Positions 37,365 through 46,391 are shown, numbered from the stretch's first letter. The stretch: DNA of 64,000 bases from an uncultured Roseburia sp. (GCA_946002055.1 CAMFYL010000007.1:22549-86548); one strand, 5' to 3'. Program-made: numbers and translations. The notes: a model not told the origin generated them from the sequence alone.

Positions 37365-37712
37365 CTAGATATTTAACAGCACACTAACTACCTCATCTTC
37401 TGTCATAGGCTTCAGCAAATATCCTGATGCATACACCTGAAATGCCTCCAATGCGAACTCTCTGGAGCTACTTACAAAGATAATCTTGCACTGTGGTTGT
37501 ATCCTCTTAATCTCCATTGCAAGAGAAATGCCATCAGCATCGTCCATCATAATGTCCAGAAAAGCTACATCTACCTCCTCTTCCATCATATATGATATCA
37601 AGTCGTTAGCTGAGTGAAAGGGCTTCACCTCGTCAATCATCTCTACATTCTCAAGTACTGTTGCCTCTATATCCAAGCATAAAGCATCGTCGTCAATTAA
37701 AACTGCTCTCAT
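37365..37712 (-). CDS. Single-domain response regulator
   Basis: Receiver domain only, 115 residues. The acidic pocket is VLIDDDALCLD, the phosphorylation site is Asp in FLDIMMDD, with the switch serine in FVSSSREFA and Lys in LLKPM. No DNA-binding domain, so it acts by protein contact as CheY or Spo0F do. No kinase gene is adjacent. A sigma-A promoter lies upstream. Confidence 0.85.
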   Translation of the reverse strand: MRAVLIDDDALCLDIEATVLENVEMIDEVKPFHSANDLISYMMEEEVDVAFLDIMMDDADGISLAMEIKRIQPQCKIIFVSSSREFALEAFQVYASGYLLKPMTEDEVVSVLLNI

Positions 37713-37759
37713 ATACTTCTCCCTTACCCTTTTGGCAATTCTACCCTTTATATAGTTGC

Positions 37760-37788
37760 ATCATATCATATAAAATCCACAATGCCAA
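37760..37788 (-). promoter_or_regulatory. Sigma-A promoter of the response regulator gene
   Basis: On the minus strand TTGGCA, 17 bases, TATGAT, about 48 bases before the start codon. Confidence 0.65.
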
Positions 37789-37803
37789 TGGTTCGTCGCA
37801 TAT

Positions 37804-38577
37804 TTATGCACCTGTCTTCTTTTTTTGACGGCCTGCTATCAAAGGTAATAGGATGCAATCCGGTACAACCTTGGAAAATATAGACCCAAGTCTGACAAAA
37901 GTTCCCGGCACAATAATGTTCTTTTTCTTTTTCATTCCACGCAATGCATCTGCCACACATTGTTCCGGGGAAATGCCTTTTAAGGCAAATATCACTTCCG
38001 CATTTTCATTAAATTCTGTATCCACCGGTCCGGGGCATAGCGCGCAAACATATACCTTACTGCCCTCAAGGCGAAGTTCCTCTGCAATCCCCTTGGTAAG
38101 ACTTACCACGTAGGATTTCGTCGCATAATATGTGGCCATATAGGGGCCTCCCGGCAAAAGTCCAGCAGAGGATGCCACGTTTAGAATTGTCCCCCGCCCT
38201 CTTTTCTTCATATGCAACAGCACCTGCTTACACAATATGTGAACTGCCGTCACATTGACAGCAATCATATTCACTTCCTTGGACAAATCTGTATCCGCAA
38301 AGCTGCCGCAAGTTCCAAATCCCGCATTATTGATAAAAATGTCTATGGTCTCTTCCTGAAGAAGTTTACATACATTGTAACACTCCTCTTCTCCGGAAAG
38401 ATCCGCCACCTCCACGCGACAGTCTGCCCCCAGGCTCCGGGCAATTGCATCCAATCGGTCTTTACGCCTGGCAGTTAAAATTAGGCGGTATCCTTTTTTG
38501 GCATAGGCTCTGGCAAATTCCATACCGATTCCTGAGCTTGCACCTGTTATCCAAACGGTCTTTTTTTCTATTTCCAT
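37804..38577 (-). CDS. Short-chain dehydrogenase/reductase
   Basis: Classical SDR of 257 residues with TGASSGIGMEFARAYAKKGY, NNAGFGTCG, catalytic Ser in NVASSAGLL, and YYATKSYV as the YxxxK site. A C-terminal tail has a hydrophobic stretch (VVPDCILLPLIAGR) that may touch the membrane, as in DltE/YdfG-like SDRs. Substrate unknown. It is divergent from a chemoreceptor gene and shares a -35 region with it. Confidence 0.85.
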   Translation of the reverse strand: MEIEKKTVWITGASSGIGMEFARAYAKKGYRLILTARRKDRLDAIARSLGADCRVEVADLSGEEECYNVCKLLQEETIDIFINNAGFGTCGSFADTDLSKEVNMIAVNVTAVHILCKQVLLHMKKRGRGTILNVASSAGLLPGGPYMATYYATKSYVVSLTKGIAEELRLEGSKVYVCALCPGPVDTEFNENAEVIFALKGISPEQCVADALRGMKKKKNIIVPGTFVRLGSIFSKVVPDCILLPLIAGRQKKKTGA

Positions 38578-38616
38578 TGATTCCCTCTTTTCATATACTA
38601 ATTATTTTGTGATACT

Positions 38617-38646
38617 ATTATACAATCTCTTTTTGTTAAATTGCAA
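38617..38646 (-). promoter_or_regulatory. Sigma-A promoter of the SDR gene, sharing its -35 with the divergent chemoreceptor
   Basis: On the minus strand TTGCAA, 18 bases, TATAAT. TTGCAA is its own reverse complement and is also the -35 of the plus-strand promoter. Confidence 0.65.
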
Positions 38647-38669
38647 AACTGATTTTTTCATACTATAAT
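38641..38669 (+). promoter_or_regulatory. Sigma-A promoter of the chemoreceptor gene
   Basis: TTGCAA, 17 bases, TATAAT; start codon 37 bases downstream. Confidence 0.75.
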
Positions 38670-38705
38670 ATGGTTTAGCAAATATTTACAAAGGAGATGT
38701 TCGTT

Positions 38706-40013
38706 ATGAAAAACAACAAAGCGTTACTGAAGTTGGCAAGGCCAATGATAGGCTTCTTCCTTGCGGTTCTTGTCTTTGAGATTATTTTGTTTGAACTGTT
38801 GGCAAAGGGCATTTTGGGACCTCTGGTTGGAATCATTATTCAGATTTTAGGAACGATTGGAATCTTTGCATTGTTAACATCCTTTATGCTCTCTTTGGTC
38901 AGGCCATTCTTATCCGCATTACATACCAGTCAGGACGGGGAGGGAAAGTCTCAGAAAGACCTGGAGAACTACGATAAGATTGCTCAGCGTGATGACGAGT
39001 TGGGACAGATGGTACGACAGATTAGGAATCGCGCAACCAGTTTCACCAACATGATTGTACAGATTCAGGACGCTACCCGAGAACTGGCTGAGGTATCTGC
39101 AAGTTTTCAGGAAATCTCCTCCACCATGGATACTTCCCTGACCGACACAGAGCAGGCAGTATCTGTTATCATTGGGAACACCCAATCCCAGGCCGGTGCC
39201 ACTGTAGATATGAAGGAAAAAATCGACGCCATCAGCCGGGCCATTGATAAGATTGTAGAGAATGTGTCTGCCCTGAATCAATCTGCTGACAAGGTGCGGG
39301 AGTGTAATATTGCCGCAGAACAAATAATTCGCGACCTGATTACCAATAGTGAGGAGAGCGGTGTTGCCATCGAACAGGTCAGGGAACAGACAGAACTTAC
39401 CAATCAGTCCACACAACAGATTCGAACTGCCACAGAAATCATCGCAGATATTTCCGCACAGACCAACCTATTGGCATTGAATGCCAGTATTGAGGCGGCT
39501 CGTGCAGGAGAAGCCGGCAAGGGATTTGCTGTTGTGGCTGACGAGATTCGTGCTTTGGCTGACCAGTCTAAGACTTCTACAGAACAGATTAACAGTGTTG
39601 TAAGTGAGCTTTTGGAAAATGCCAATGTGAGTGTTGAGATTACCCAGAAGGTTACCGATTCCTTTACAAGACAGAACGAAAAGATTGGGGAGACTCAGCA
39701 GATTTTCGCCGAGCTTAACAGCGAGATCTCTCAGGTGACACAATCCATCTCCGATATTGATGCCGAAATTATTGGTCTGGGCAACCATAAAGATCGCATT
39801 GAAGAGACTATTTCACAGTTGGCAGAATCCGCAGAGGAGAATGCTCAGAATGCGCAGATTACCGAGTCCAATATGGAAAGCTTCAAGCAGATTGCAGATG
39901 ATAATCAGAGCGAAACACAGCGTATTATTGCCGTTTCACAGAGACTGGTTGATTATGCCAAGATAGTGGAAGAAAGGGAAAATGCCCTAAAGGAAAAAGC
40001 CGGCAATATATAA
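38706..40013 (+). CDS. Methyl-accepting chemotaxis protein with minimal membrane anchor
   Basis: Chemoreceptor-like protein of 435 residues. Two hydrophobic segments within the first 65 residues are joined by a very short loop, so no external sensor domain is present. The remainder is a signalling domain with [20 protein letters not shown] and [18 protein letters not shown]. The ATG at 38706 is 9 bases from AAGGAG; an ATG at 38697 abuts that site and is unlikely. Own sigma-A promoter, so it is not part of the flagellar regulon by sequence. Confidence 0.9.
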   Translation: MKNNKALLKLARPMIGFFLAVLVFEIILFELLAKGILGPLVGIIIQILGTIGIFALLTSFMLSLVRPFLSALHTSQDGEGKSQKDLENYDKIAQRDDELGQMVRQIRNRATSFTNMIVQIQDATRELAEVSASFQEISSTMDTSLTDTEQAVSVIIGNTQSQAGATVDMKEKIDAISRAIDKIVENVSALNQSADKVRECNIAAEQIIRDLITNSEESGVAIEQVREQTELTNQSTQQIRTATEIIADISAQTNLLALNASIEAARAGEAGKGFAVVADEIRALADQSKTSTEQINSVVSELLENANVSVEITQKVTDSFTRQNEKIGETQQIFAELNSEISQVTQSISDIDAEIIGLGNHKDRIEETISQLAESAEENAQNAQITESNMESFKQIADDNQSETQRIIAVSQRLVDYAKIVEERENALKEKAGNI

Positions 40014-40034
40014 ATTGAGGACATAATAAACGAA

Positions 40035-40673
40035 ATGATGATTTTTTTGGAAATACTGGGAACCATTGCTTTCTCCATCTCCGGAGCCATTGAAGCAATG
40101 AAAAAGAAAATGGATTTGCTGGGTGTATTAGTGTTGGGACTTGTAACTGCCATCGGTGGTGGTGTCCTGCGAGATGTTATCATCGGGGAATTTCCCATTG
40201 GTGCATTTCGGAATCCCCGAAACGCCATTATTGCACTAATCACTGCACTGGTTGCTTTTCTTCTGGGTGCCCAGTTTTCCAAGAAAAACACAAGCACCCA
40301 CAACCAACTATGGAATCAGATTTTACAGCTATCTGATGCCGTTGGTCTGGGTGCTTTTACTGTTTTGGGTATTCAAAGTGTGCAGGAGAGAACAGAATAT
40401 CACAGTCTCGCCCTGCTACTGTTTGTGGGCGTCATCACCGGTGTGGGTGGCGGATTGCTTCGGGATATTTTTGCAGGTAATGTACCGTATATTTTCCGCA
40501 AACATGTCTATGCCACAGCGTCCATTGCAGGGGCTGTGTGTTTCCTGTGCCTGCAACAGGTTGTGAGCACCAGATTGGCATCCCTGATAAGCCTGTTGCT
40601 GGTGGTTATTCTCAGACTGCTGGCCGCCAAATTCCAATGGAACCTGCCACGGGTCACACTGCATGAAGACTAA
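40035..40673 (+). CDS. TRIC-type/UPF0126 membrane protein
   Basis: Integral membrane protein of 212 residues with about seven hydrophobic segments in two repeats. Each repeat has the glycine-rich signature with RD: TAIGGGVLRDVIIGEFP and TGVGGGLLRDIFAGNVP. This is the YicG/YadS (UPF0126) family, structurally related to trimeric intracellular cation channels. The natural substrate in bacteria is unsettled. It starts 21 bases after the chemoreceptor gene and overlaps the convergent MIF-like gene by 4 bases. Confidence 0.88.
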   Translation: MMIFLEILGTIAFSISGAIEAMKKKMDLLGVLVLGLVTAIGGGVLRDVIIGEFPIGAFRNPRNAIIALITALVAFLLGAQFSKKNTSTHNQLWNQILQLSDAVGLGAFTVLGIQSVQERTEYHSLALLLFVGVITGVGGGLLRDIFAGNVPYIFRKHVYATASIAGAVCFLCLQQVVSTRLASLISLLLVVILRLLAAKFQWNLPRVTLHED

Positions 40674-41011
40674 AAGTTGCTGCCGTTCCAGCCCCAATCA
40701 TTGACCCCGTGATATGTCACATATACTTTGTCTCCCGGAATCCCCAATTCCTGGGACAGAATATCACAAATAGCCCCTGTCATACGATCATATGCATCTG
40801 AGGCAGCATTGCCAAAGAGGCTCACAGACACATATGCCCCACTGTCTAACTTCTTTCCTCCCATATACAAATCATAATTATCATCAAAGCCAACCATAAG
40901 ATAAGTCTCTGTTTTGTTCAAGAGGCTTACCGCCTGTCCTAACTTTGTCTTGATACGCTCTTTCTTCTCCGGTGTAACCGGCAGCGTAATCTTCGAATCT
41001 ATAAACGGCAT
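40670..41011 (-). CDS. MIF-like phenylpyruvate tautomerase family protein
   Basis: Protein of 113 residues of the macrophage migration inhibitory factor family. Pro2 after the start Met (MPFIDSKITLPV) would be the catalytic base, and the ending WGWNGSNF closely resembles the eukaryotic MIF C-terminus. The length is the usual one. Role in bacteria is uncertain; tautomerisation of phenylpyruvate is the family activity. No CxxC redox motif was found. AGGAGGTG precedes the ATG. Confidence 0.85.
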   Translation of the reverse strand: MPFIDSKITLPVTPEKKERIKTKLGQAVSLLNKTETYLMVGFDDNYDLYMGGKKLDSGAYVSVSLFGNAASDAYDRMTGAICDILSQELGIPGDKVYVTYHGVNDWGWNGSNF

Positions 41012-41025
41012 AACAACACCTCCTA

Positions 41026-41313
41026 TTATTCATTTTCTACTGAATTGTCGTTTATGCTAAAGATGCCAAGCGTATCCTGCAAGCTTCCCACCACATGGTT
41101 CAATGAGTCAACGCTGTTCTTAACATCGCCCATCATACTGTTCTGCGTCATAGCCTCATCTGCAACTTCTCTCGTGTTGTCATTCACTTCATCTGCAATG
41201 CTTGACATATCGTCTGAGACCAGACTAATCTTCTTTTCAATCTCCACAAAGCTTTCTTTCGCCTGATGTGCAAGACCCATAATTTCACAGTTGGCATATT
41301 TCTTATATGCCAT
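41026..41313 (-). CDS. Small helical protein resembling a chemoreceptor helix
   Basis: Predicted 95-residue protein, mostly coiled coil (residues 12-80), with a heptad pattern and runs such as SDDMSSIADEVNDNTREVAD that look like the adaptation-helix part of chemoreceptors. It lacks the conserved hairpin tip, so it cannot be a receptor on its own. Its ATG overlaps the stop of the MGMT-fusion gene by 11 bases and has no strong ribosome site, suggesting translational coupling. It may be a degenerate fragment or an unrelated helical protein. Confidence 0.55.
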   Translation of the reverse strand: MAYKKYANCEIMGLAHQAKESFVEIEKKISLVSDDMSSIADEVNDNTREVADEAMTQNSMMGDVKNSVDSLNHVVGSLQDTLGIFSINDNSVENE

Positions 41314-41944
41314 ATTTTTTTAAGTCAACTTTCCCATCGATTACTTCCACGCCATCTGCTTTCAGTAGCTTTGCCTGGACATCTTCTCCACCAAAAGCAA
41401 AGGCCCCCGCCAGTTCTCCTTTGGAATTTACCACACGAAAGCAAGGTATATGATCCGGATCCGGGTTTTTATGAAGCGCGTTGCCTACGGCTCTAGACAT
41501 CTTTTTGTTTCCCGCCATCTCTGCCACCTGTCCATAGGTAGCAACATGACCTGCAGGGATGTTCTTCACCGCCTCGTAAATTCGTTTGGTGGGGCTGTCC
41601 GTCACCAAGTCATAGCTCTCAGCAATCATTCTCTTCACATCATCATCCGGTATGGTTCCGTCAAGAATAATGGTATTCCAGTGTTCCTTATTCTGGTGAT
41701 ATCCAGGAATCACCGCTTCATAGGCCTGTCGCCACAGATCTCTCCATTCCGGAGAAACCTTTACATTAAGGTGTATCTTCCCCTCCATCTCATAAGTCCA
41801 AAGAAAAGCCTTCTTGCTTCCCTTTACCCGCACAAGCTGCCAGTTCTCATCGTGAAAAGGTGCCTCCTGATATGTGTTAGGAAAGGAGAGGCCATATGCC
41901 AATGCTTCTTCTCTAGTTCTCATATATTGTACACATCCCGTCAT
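41303..41944 (-). CDS. MmcQ/YjbR domain fused to MGMT/alkyltransferase-like domain
   Basis: Two-domain protein of 213 residues. Residues 8-115 resemble MmcQ/YjbR (DUF419) DNA-binding-like proteins (SFPNTYQEAPFHDENWQLVR, HWNTIILDGTIPDDDVKRMI). Residues 120-205 are an MGMT-type helix-turn-helix domain (GHVATYGQVAEMAGNKKMSR) with IPCFRVVNSKGELAG; the usual PCHRV active site reads PCFRV, so Cys is kept and the neighbouring His is Phe. Probably repairs or senses alkylated bases. An ATG at 41923 is an alternative start. Confidence 0.8.
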   Translation of the reverse strand: MTGCVQYMRTREEALAYGLSFPNTYQEAPFHDENWQLVRVKGSKKAFLWTYEMEGKIHLNVKVSPEWRDLWRQAYEAVIPGYHQNKEHWNTIILDGTIPDDDVKRMIAESYDLVTDSPTKRIYEAVKNIPAGHVATYGQVAEMAGNKKMSRAVGNALHKNPDPDHIPCFRVVNSKGELAGAFAFGGEDVQAKLLKADGVEVIDGKVDLKKYGI

Positions 41945-41971
41945 CTATTTTTCTCATTCTGTTTCCCCTAT

Positions 41972-42337
41972 CTACATATCATACATTTTCATGGTCTCAG
42001 GATTTCTGTATTCGTGCTTTTCGTAGTATCCAATCAGTTGCCCTTCTTTATCCCGAAGGGCTACCATATAAATATCTTTGTTTCTCTTCGCGTCATGAGA
42101 GGTATAGATGATGTTGTTATCTGAAGACTGGGAAAACCAGTCTACAACCTGTCGAATTCTCTCACAGGATTTTTCATTGTGGCAGTTTAAAAGGTTCTGT
42201 CCAACCAGGGCTTCGCCGCCGTATTTCTCATAGTTTATAACTGCTGCCGGATTCATATAAATAATCCGATGGTCTAAATTGCATATAACGACAGCACATC
42301 TGTCCTGATCAATGATACTTTTGAAATAGTCAAACAT
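41972..42337 (-). CDS. Stand-alone PAS-domain protein
   Basis: Protein of 121 residues consisting of one PAS-like sensor domain (AVVICNLDHRIIYMNPAAVI, followed by VGQNLLNCHNEKSCERI and the strand IIYTSHDAKRNKDIYMVAL). CHNEKSCE could bind a metal or ligand. The ATG at 42337 overlaps the stop of the upstream gene and has GAGGA upstream; longer in-frame starts lie inside that gene. No output domain; a partner is unknown. Confidence 0.7.
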   Translation of the reverse strand: MFDYFKSIIDQDRCAVVICNLDHRIIYMNPAAVINYEKYGGEALVGQNLLNCHNEKSCERIRQVVDWFSQSSDNNIIYTSHDAKRNKDIYMVALRDKEGQLIGYYEKHEYRNPETMKMYDM

Positions 42338-42629
42338 AATCTTCCTCATCCTCCCCAAATCCCTCTGCCAGAAATTCATTCCACTTGGCGTTGGTATCTT
42401 CCAACTGATGCTTTTGCATAATGCGATCTCTGTCGCTCAAAATAGCCAGCATCTCATCTGCCACATCTTCCATGTGAAGCTTTTGGTAGTGGGACAAATA
42501 TCCCAGCATACGATTTGCCGTCCAATCTGTATTTAGATTCAGTGTAATCTGCTGGCAGAATTCCGGTGGATATCCTCGCTTCAATAGCACGTCATAGAGT
42601 TCCATGCTCTTTTCCGTTCTCGGTTTCAT
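42330..42629 (-). CDS. Conserved hypothetical protein
   Basis: Protein of 99 residues, no named family recognised. It begins MKPRTEKSMELYDVLLKRGY, contains a Cys in PPEFCQQITLNLNTDWTANR, and ends in an acidic tail (GFGEDEEDYV). The composition is helical and soluble. It overlaps the PAS gene by 8 bases and follows the 76-residue gene by 3, so the three are likely translated together. Confidence 0.65.
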   Translation of the reverse strand: MKPRTEKSMELYDVLLKRGYPPEFCQQITLNLNTDWTANRMLGYLSHYQKLHMEDVADEMLAILSDRDRIMQKHQLEDTNAKWNEFLAEGFGEDEEDYV

Positions 42630-42632
42630 AGC

Positions 42633-42863
42633 TTACACTCCATTCTCACAACCTTGTCTTCCGGGCATATCGTCCCCTTTGACATACCTTGCATTGAACT
42701 CCATATTGATGTCCCGTAGTTCTTTCTTACCATCAATGTAATCCTGATACATTTCAGCCAATCCCGGCATGCAACCATCACAGTTGGCCTCAATATTTCC
42801 AAGAGAGTCGGCCACAATTTTCTCCCGCTCTTCCCTTGTTGTCTCACTAATCAAATATCCCAT
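42633..42863 (-). CDS. Small conserved hypothetical protein
   Basis: Protein of 76 residues, no family recognised. It starts MGYLISETTREEREKIVADS and has two cysteines in NCDGCMPG plus one near the end (GRQGCENGV), which may bind metal. The ATG at 42863 is chosen because GGGGAG lies upstream; an earlier in-frame ATG at 42887 would overlap the dipeptidase gene. Coupled to the next two small genes. Confidence 0.65.
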   Translation of the reverse strand: MGYLISETTREEREKIVADSLGNIEANCDGCMPGLAEMYQDYIDGKKELRDINMEFNARYVKGDDMPGRQGCENGV

Positions 42864-42879
42864 AATTTTGTCTCCCCAC

Positions 42880-44364
42880 TTATGCATCTGATCTGGAATA
42901 TGCGTTCTTCATCTTATTCGATAACTCATACAAGACTTTGTTCAAGGTGTCTTGTGTTTCCTTCTTCAACATATCAGCAATTTTCTGATTTGCTTCCTGC
43001 TTCAATACCTTGCGCATGGTCTCGTCAGTCTCTGTCTCCAAAAGGCTATCGTAGCGATTGATTAGCTCATGCCCCTTTGACATGACACTCTCTTGATATC
43101 TCTCCATATGGAAAAGAGATTTATCGTAAGATGCATCTGTCATAGCAGCAATCATCCTGCTGGACCAATAGAAGTTGTCCGTGGAAGCATCTTTCGTAGT
43201 ATTAGATAGGTATTCCGGTGTCTCATCCACATCAGCAAAAAACGGCACCAACACATTAAAAGCATTTGACGCAAATGCCAGCCACTGAAGAGTTCCGTTG
43301 TCCTTCTCAAAATCAGGACGCATTTGTATCACTGACAAGAAATCATTTCGGTTGACACCAATCGCACGAAATGCCCCCTTCATAGAGGAATCTCCATAAG
43401 AAGCGTATGGATCATACGGAGTTCCCTGATAATGAGAAGACAGCACATATTTGACATCCTCTACCGTCACCTTTTTCTCCGGAACCATACACCAAGGCAA
43501 ATCGTCCGAATATGGCGTAAAGTCCGCATTATCCCCATCCCACACCTTCGTATGCGGGTTGAAGTAGCGAAGCATATACCAGGCGCGAGGTGTGTTATAA
43601 ACATGATCCGCATCATCGTGGCTTCCAAACATGTCCCGGGGATTCATCTTGCCGTCCATAGATAAGTCAAGATGATTCTTTTCTATAAACTCTCTCATAT
43701 CCGATGAGCACATAAACTCTTTCTGTGAACCTAGCGCATCTTCTAAATCAAAAGCATCCAGACCCAACTGGTTTGGCATTACCACATACACATCATCCGG
43801 CACTCGTCTTGCAATCCAGTGATGTCCACCAATGGTCTCCAGCCACCAAATTTCTTCCGAATCCTGGAATGCCATTCCATTCATCTCATAGGTTCCATAC
43901 TGCTCCAACAGGCTGCCAAGTCTCTGTACACCTTCACGGGCGCTGTGAATATATGGAAGTACAAGGCAGACGTAATCTTCCTCGCCAAGTCCACCAACCA
44001 CTTCTGGCGCATCCCCCTCTGCAGGCTGATATTCCACCAACGGATCGGCCCCTAACACCCGTGGATTAGAAGTAATGGTCTCTGTGGCTGTCATGGCGAC
44101 ATTTGCTGCATTGACACCACTAGCAGCCCAGATGCCCTCTCCTTCTACTGCATTTGGCACAGCAGTATAACGCATGGGTCTTTCCGGCAAAGGAACTTCC
44201 ACATGGGAAAGTACAGATTTGTAAAGTGTTGGCTGCTCATCCGGCTGAACCACCACAAATTTCTTTGGTGTATACTGCCCCGATGGGGAGTCATCATTTC
44301 TCGCAATCATAGTTGAGCCATCATAACTGGCATTTTTTCCTACTAGTATTGTTGTACAAGGCAT
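42880..44364 (-). CDS. pepD: C69-family dipeptidase (PepD-like)
   Basis: Ntn-hydrolase dipeptidase of 494 residues. The nucleophile is Cys3 (MPCTTILVGKNASYDGST), followed by the conserved IARNDDS. Family features include the W-rich EEIWWLETIGGHHWIARRVP and RYFNPHTKVWDGDN. The enzyme cleaves a broad range of dipeptides in the cytosol or after export; no signal peptide is seen. AAAAGGAGAC precedes the ATG. Confidence 0.92.
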   Translation of the reverse strand: MPCTTILVGKNASYDGSTMIARNDDSPSGQYTPKKFVVVQPDEQPTLYKSVLSHVEVPLPERPMRYTAVPNAVEGEGIWAASGVNAANVAMTATETITSNPRVLGADPLVEYQPAEGDAPEVVGGLGEEDYVCLVLPYIHSAREGVQRLGSLLEQYGTYEMNGMAFQDSEEIWWLETIGGHHWIARRVPDDVYVVMPNQLGLDAFDLEDALGSQKEFMCSSDMREFIEKNHLDLSMDGKMNPRDMFGSHDDADHVYNTPRAWYMLRYFNPHTKVWDGDNADFTPYSDDLPWCMVPEKKVTVEDVKYVLSSHYQGTPYDPYASYGDSSMKGAFRAIGVNRNDFLSVIQMRPDFEKDNGTLQWLAFASNAFNVLVPFFADVDETPEYLSNTTKDASTDNFYWSSRMIAAMTDASYDKSLFHMERYQESVMSKGHELINRYDSLLETETDETMRKVLKQEANQKIADMLKKETQDTLNKVLYELSNKMKNAYSRSDA

Positions 44365-44426
44365 ATTCTAGTCTCCTTTTCATTTGTATATTCTATCTGA
44401 TGTTTTCTATCATTATAACTCTTAAT

Positions 44427-44783
44427 TTACCTCTCCGCCACTTCGATCAGATGTCCATCAGGATCTCTTAGCATCACCGCCCGTCTACCCCAAGAATTCT
44501 CTCTCACCTCTCCAATGAACTGTATCTTTTCCGGATACTTGTCCACATCATCCATAAAAGAATCCCAATCCGATTCTTCGAAAAATAGTTCCACATCATT
44601 GCCGGTAACGCTCTCAGCCCCGATAAGCTCCTCCCAGAATTTTCTCTCCTGCAAAACCAAGCCTTGGGTGAGCATCACATTATCACCAAAATCTCTCATC
44701 ACCTGCAAGCCGAACAAGTCATGGTAAAATCTCTTAGAGCGGTCTATGTCGCTTACTACAATTAATATGTTTTTTAAATTCAT
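44427..44783 (-). CDS. Glyoxalase/VOC-superfamily protein
   Basis: Protein of 118 residues with the paired beta-alpha-beta repeats of the vicinal oxygen chelate fold (ILIVVSDIDRSKRFYHDLFG, LRDPDGHLIEVAE). Metal ligands are not fully certain: Glu in the last strand is present, while the first His is not obvious. The ATG at 44783 is supported by AGAGGA and by the family start (MNLKNILIVV). It follows the YgjP-type gene by 2 bases. Confidence 0.8.
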   Translation of the reverse strand: MNLKNILIVVSDIDRSKRFYHDLFGLQVMRDFGDNVMLTQGLVLQERKFWEELIGAESVTGNDVELFFEESDWDSFMDDVDKYPEKIQFIGEVRENSWGRRAVMLRDPDGHLIEVAER

Positions 44784-44785
44784 TG

Positions 44786-45367
44786 CTACACATCCTCTCT
44801 TAAGCGGCCTATAAGCATACTGCCCTGATTCTTCAGCCAAAGTACCGATTTCTTATAATCCGGCATTACCTTTTCTACTTCTCGCCAGAATGCCCTGGAG
44901 TGATTCATTTCTTTTCTATGGCAGAGCTCATGAATCACCACATAGTCAATTACTTCAGGTGGTGCCAACATCAAAAGGCAATTGAAATTTAAATTCCCTT
45001 TCCCGCTGCAACTTCCCCACCTGGTCTTTTGCTTTCGAATGGTAATCCTGCCATAATCAACCCCCATGATGTTTGCAAAATACTCTACTCGTTCTGGGAT
45101 ATACGCTTGTGCCTTTTGCTTTAATTGCCGGCATTCTGCATCCGTCAGCCCATCCATTTCCATTGCGTCATACTGAGCCCGCTTTTCCTTCATTTGCTCC
45201 ATATGCTTTTGAATCCAGGGTTGTTTTTCCCGTAGGATTCTGTCGATTTCTCTTTGGGTTGCACGTCTTGGTGCGCGAACCGTCACTGTCAAATCAGGAT
45301 TCACCTGAATGGCTATGGTTCGTCTGTTGGAGCGGATTACATTAACTTTTACATCTGTTAAAGCCAT
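44786..45367 (-). CDS. YgjP/WLM-type zinc metalloprotease-like protein
   Basis: Protein of 193 residues of the YgjP (DUF45) family. The zinc site is VVIHELCHRKEMNHS with a second region AFWREVEKVMPDYKK, and the preceding TRWGSCSGKGNLNFN is the family hallmark. These proteins resemble gluzincin proteases; their substrate is unknown. The start overlaps the zinc-ribbon gene by 10 bases. Confidence 0.88.
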   Translation of the reverse strand: MALTDVKVNVIRSNRRTIAIQVNPDLTVTVRAPRRATQREIDRILREKQPWIQKHMEQMKEKRAQYDAMEMDGLTDAECRQLKQKAQAYIPERVEYFANIMGVDYGRITIRKQKTRWGSCSGKGNLNFNCLLMLAPPEVIDYVVIHELCHRKEMNHSRAFWREVEKVMPDYKKSVLWLKNQGSMLIGRLREDV

Positions 45368-45627
45368 GTGTAGTCCCCACCTGTAATAGCAAGGGACAAC
45401 AGTGTGTCCATCTTCTCCACTTCCTCAGCCCCACGAATCATATCAATAAGCTTGGCTGATTCCACCACAGTTGGCATCTCTTCATCCGGGCCGATTTCCA
45501 TATCCGGTGCTTCCCCACAATATGGGCAGACAATAGCCGGCCCAATCCTCAATTCAAGGAATCTGTTTCCGCAATCACTACATTCATAATATCCACACTG
45601 CTGGGTGCCATCTGGTACGTAATACAT
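45358..45627 (-). CDS. Small zinc-ribbon protein
   Basis: Protein of 89 residues. An N-terminal zinc ribbon with two cysteine pairs (YYECSDCGNRF and IVCPYCGEAPD) is followed by an acidic helical tail. The ATG at 45627 has AAGGAG 7 bases upstream; an earlier start would read through that site. Function unknown, and coupling to the YgjP-type gene suggests a shared role. Confidence 0.75.
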   Translation of the reverse strand: MYYVPDGTQQCGYYECSDCGNRFLELRIGPAIVCPYCGEAPDMEIGPDEEMPTVVESAKLIDMIRGAEEVEKMDTLLSLAITGGDYTWL

Positions 45628-45644
45628 AATTTTTCTCCTTAATA

Positions 45645-46391
45645 TCACGGTTTCCTTTCAAAAATATACTCTGTCTCTGATGACAAATCATCTCTATAGA
45701 CATAACCTAGTCGATTGAAACGTTTTATTTCTTCGGGATCATCAATACTGTTTTCTGCCATAAATCTCACCATTTCACCTCGTGCCATTTTGGCGTATGT
45801 ACCTTTCGAAACCATCCTATCACCGGATAATTCACAAAATGTGATTGTGATATAGGTATCTTCGGAAGAGAGATATTTTTCAATGCACTTTGCATATTCC
45901 TTTGATGCAAGATTAATGATTATCCCACTTTCATCTCTTACTGCATGATATAGGCTATTCCCCCAGTAATCATATAAATTCTTTGCATTTCCTATTGCTG
46001 CTTTTGCCTGCATTTCCAAACGATATGGCGTCACTCCATCCATTGGTTTTAATACACCATAAAATGCTGATAATATCCTTAAGTGTTCCTGTAGATATGC
46101 AAAATGGCCATCTTCAAATACGGCAGGCGCCATATATTGGTAAGCAATCCCCTCATAGGCCAAAACTGCCGGGGTAAGGTTTTTATACAAATCCATCCCT
46201 TCCAGACGTTTAACATTCTGCTCAACAATTTTGTCATTACACTTCCAAAGTGCTTTTAGTTCCTCATTTGACTTATCTTTTAACCATGCTAATATCTGGT
46301 CGGTCTTGTCAAGAAATGTCGGCAGTCCCATTGGCGCTAGACTGTCCGTATCCATATTCATTTTTTTAGCAGGTGATAATATTATCTTCAT
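45645..46391 (-). CDS. yaaA: Peroxide stress protein YaaA
   Basis: Protein of 248 residues of the YaaA (DUF328) family, which lowers intracellular free iron during peroxide stress. The start [12 protein letters not shown], the [16 protein letters not shown] [15 protein letters not shown] and [18 protein letters not shown] are diagnostic. It overlaps the bcp stop by 4 bases, so the two peroxide-defence genes are coupled. Confidence 0.93.
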   Translation of the reverse strand: MKIILSPAKKMNMDTDSLAPMGLPTFLDKTDQILAWLKDKSNEELKALWKCNDKIVEQNVKRLEGMDLYKNLTPAVLAYEGIAYQYMAPAVFEDGHFAYLQEHLRILSAFYGVLKPMDGVTPYRLEMQAKAAIGNAKNLYDYWGNSLYHAVRDESGIIINLASKEYAKCIEKYLSSEDTYITITFCELSGDRMVSKGTYAKMARGEMVRFMAENSIDDPEEIKRFNRLGYVYRDDLSSETEYIFERKP

